In this document: positions 5,933 to 7,227 of the stretch, piece by piece | Position numbering within the stretch: position 1 is the first letter of the stretch | Layout: every line of letters begins with the position of its first letter | Origin: Bacteroidota bacterium | GTDB taxonomy: Bacteria > Bacteroidota > Ignavibacteria > Ignavibacteriales > Melioribacteraceae | Assembly: GCA_021812745.1 (NCBI GenBank) | Contig: JAKAMS010000121.1 | Location: forward strand, 1-7,227 | Direction: 5' to 3' | Length of the DNA: 7,227 nucleotides | Program-made: the position numbers and the translations under genes | The notes under the pieces: generated by a model | Seen by the model: the letters and a program-made list of their open reading frames with translations, nothing else | The model's database searches: none | Told to the model about the DNA's origin: nothing

Positions 5933-7227
5933 TTATTTTACAATCTGAGTAATCCAATCGGCAATCGTTTCTAAAAATCCGGGTACAAATTCTTTTTTTA
6001 ATTCATTGTATTCTCCAGGACTGCCTGTCTTAGCTTCTTGATAAAGATGATTTGCTTTGGGAAAGATAATTGACTTAAAATTATTATTGCCGCCTAATCT
6101 TAAAGCTTCTTCCATCTTTGGTTTGTTTTGATTTACCGGAACCTGCAGGTCAAGTTCACCGAATGTCATTAGCACAGGTACTTTAACTTTTTGAAGAGCC
6201 GGTGCAGGATCATACTGAATAAAATATCTGAACCAAGGGTTGTTAAACACCATTATTTGTGAATCTACTGTCGAGTTGATGTATGCCTTTTTATCTTTAA
6301 TAGACGCTTTTATCTCAGGGCTTAAGGTTTCGTAATCTTTCTCTGCAAATGTTTGGATGTCGTTGCGTATATCATTCAAATCTTTGTTGCTGTTTAATGC
6401 CTTGTTGATTTCTTTCTGTAATTCCAAATTTTGATTGATTAAGCTATCAGCAACGCCGCTTGCTTTCAAAATCAATTTTTGCTGTTCAAGTAAAACTTCT
6501 CCGCCATTGACGCCTGTTCCAGACATCAAGACCATAAAAGCAACGTCATTAGAATTTGCCGCAACCATTGGCGCAATTATTCCGCCTTCACTGTGACCAA
6601 TAAATCCAATTTTTTTTGGATCAATATTTTTTTGTTTCTTCAAGAAATCAATTGCCGCTTGCGCGTCACCAGCAAGATCTTCTGTGGTTGACTGCATTGT
6701 ATTTCCTGTAGATCCGCCAACGCCCCGGTCGTCATAACGTAATACGGCAATTCCTCTTCTAGTAAGGTAATCGGCAATCTTTTGAAAAATTTTAAATCCG
6801 TAAATTTCTTCATCGCGGTTTTGTGGTCCGCTTCCGGTCAAAAGAATAACCGCCGGATATTTTTTTTCTTCTTTAGGAATAGTCAATGTACCAGCCAATA
6901 AGATTCTTCCGCTCTTAAATGCAACTTCATCTTCGAGATAGGGAAGCGGTTCATTGATTTTTGATTCACTTTTCGGAATTATTTTTTGTTCTTCGCTTCT
7001 TACAAGATTAAAAGTGCCTTGTATTCCTGCTTGTAAAATTTTTCCTTTGATTGAATCTGCAATTAATTCTCCATCGAATTTTGCAATTCCAGCCTGGCTT
7101 GGAAGTTCAAAATGAAGTTTATTCTTTTTGAAAGTAAAAACAGCGAGCTGATAATTATCTAATTTTTGAGAAGGAATACTCATATAGGCATTTAATGTTT
7201 TTTTAGTTTTCTCAACTTTAATCTGAA
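5933..7227 (-). CDS. Alpha/beta hydrolase, 5' end outside the window
   Basis: Serine hydrolase of the alpha/beta fold, probably an esterase or acyl-peptidase-like enzyme of unknown substrate. Numbering from Met at 7183: LLTGSGPQNRDE (114-125, oxyanion region), YDDRGVGGSTG (150-160), nucleophile elbow GHSEGG with Ser198, acid Asp345 in FGELDLQVPV, and His379 in KANHLYQ, so a full triad is present. Residues 1-62 (QAGIQGTFNLVR at the end) match the small beta-rich domain often found before this hydrolase type. The frame has no stop between 7183 and the window edge (KTLNAYMSIPSQ is continuous) and that domain normally begins earlier. Met at 7183 is therefore internal and the gene is 5'-truncated by the window. 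Such proteins often carry a signal peptide, but its presence cannot be judged here. The stop is 60 bases before the next gene, with no terminator seen between. Confidence 0.88.
   Translation of the reverse strand, partial: QIKVEKTKKTLNAYMSIPSQKLDNYQLAVFTFKKNKLHFELPSQAGIAKFDGELIADSIKGKILQAGIQGTFNLVRSEEQKIIPKSESKINEPLPYLEDEVAFKSGRILLAGTLTIPKEEKKYPAVILLTGSGPQNRDEEIYGFKIFQKIADYLTRRGIAVLRYDDRGVGGSTGNTMQSTTEDLAGDAQAAIDFLKKQKNIDPKKIGFIGHSEGGIIAPMVAANSNDVAFMVLMSGTGVNGGEVLLEQQKLILKASGVADSLINQNLELQKEINKALNSNKDLNDIRNDIQTFAEKDYETLSPEIKASIKDKKAYINSTVDSQIMVFNNPWFRYFIQYDPAPALQKVKVPVLMTFGELDLQVPVNQNKPKMEEALRLGGNNNFKSIIFPKANHLYQEAKTGSPGEYNELKKEFVPGFLETIADWITQIVK

Noticed and set aside
1..7227. Mobile elements, CRISPR arrays, tRNA or rRNA genes
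   Set aside because: No transposase-like frame, no spaced repeats and no cloverleaf or rRNA-like segment was seen; the window is almost completely covered by the listed genes.

Overview
The window is AT-rich, with every recognisable gene on the minus strand. In transcription order it holds: the 3' part of an alpha/beta hydrolase gene, a class V (SufS/NifS-fold) PLP-dependent enzyme, and most of a tryptophan biosynthesis operon, trpL-trpE-trpG-trpD-trpC-trpF, which runs off the left edge inside trpF. Lys/Asn/Ile-rich proteins, a separate TrpG, the protein styles and one Bacteroidota-like promoter candidate suggest the FCB group, perhaps an Ignavibacteria-like organism. This is an impression from the protein sequences, not a database result.

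Right part (5933-7227): an alpha/beta hydrolase with an N-terminal beta-rich domain. Its reading frame is still open at the window edge, so its true start lies outside. Sixty bases further on (5872-4379) is a 497-residue class V aminotransferase/desulfurase-like protein with a PLP lysine and a GGCSCAG cysteine loop.

Centre (4187-4390): the most informative 200 bases. A 29-codon ORF (4350-4261) contains three consecutive Trp codons, an obvious tryptophan leader peptide. It is followed by a strong intrinsic terminator (4237-4198) that ends just before the trpE ribosome binding site. The end of the leader ORF, including its stop codon, can pair with the terminator loop and both terminator arms to form a competing antiterminator. 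The layout fits ribosome-mediated attenuation: a ribosome stalled on the Trp codons leaves the antiterminator arm free, while a ribosome that reaches the stop codon covers it and lets the terminator form. A Bacteroidota-type promoter candidate lies over the last codons of the upstream aminotransferase gene.

Left part (1-4186): trpE, trpG, trpD, trpC and trpF are packed with overlaps of 20, 4, 4 and 11 bases, indicating one transcript with translational coupling. Together they encode chorismate to anthranilate (TrpE+TrpG), phosphoribosylation (TrpD), isomerisation (TrpF) and indole ring closure (TrpC). trpB and trpA are not in the window and may follow trpF. The biosynthetic enzymes are very poor in tryptophan: 3 Trp in about 1,404 visible residues, against 3 in the 29-residue leader.
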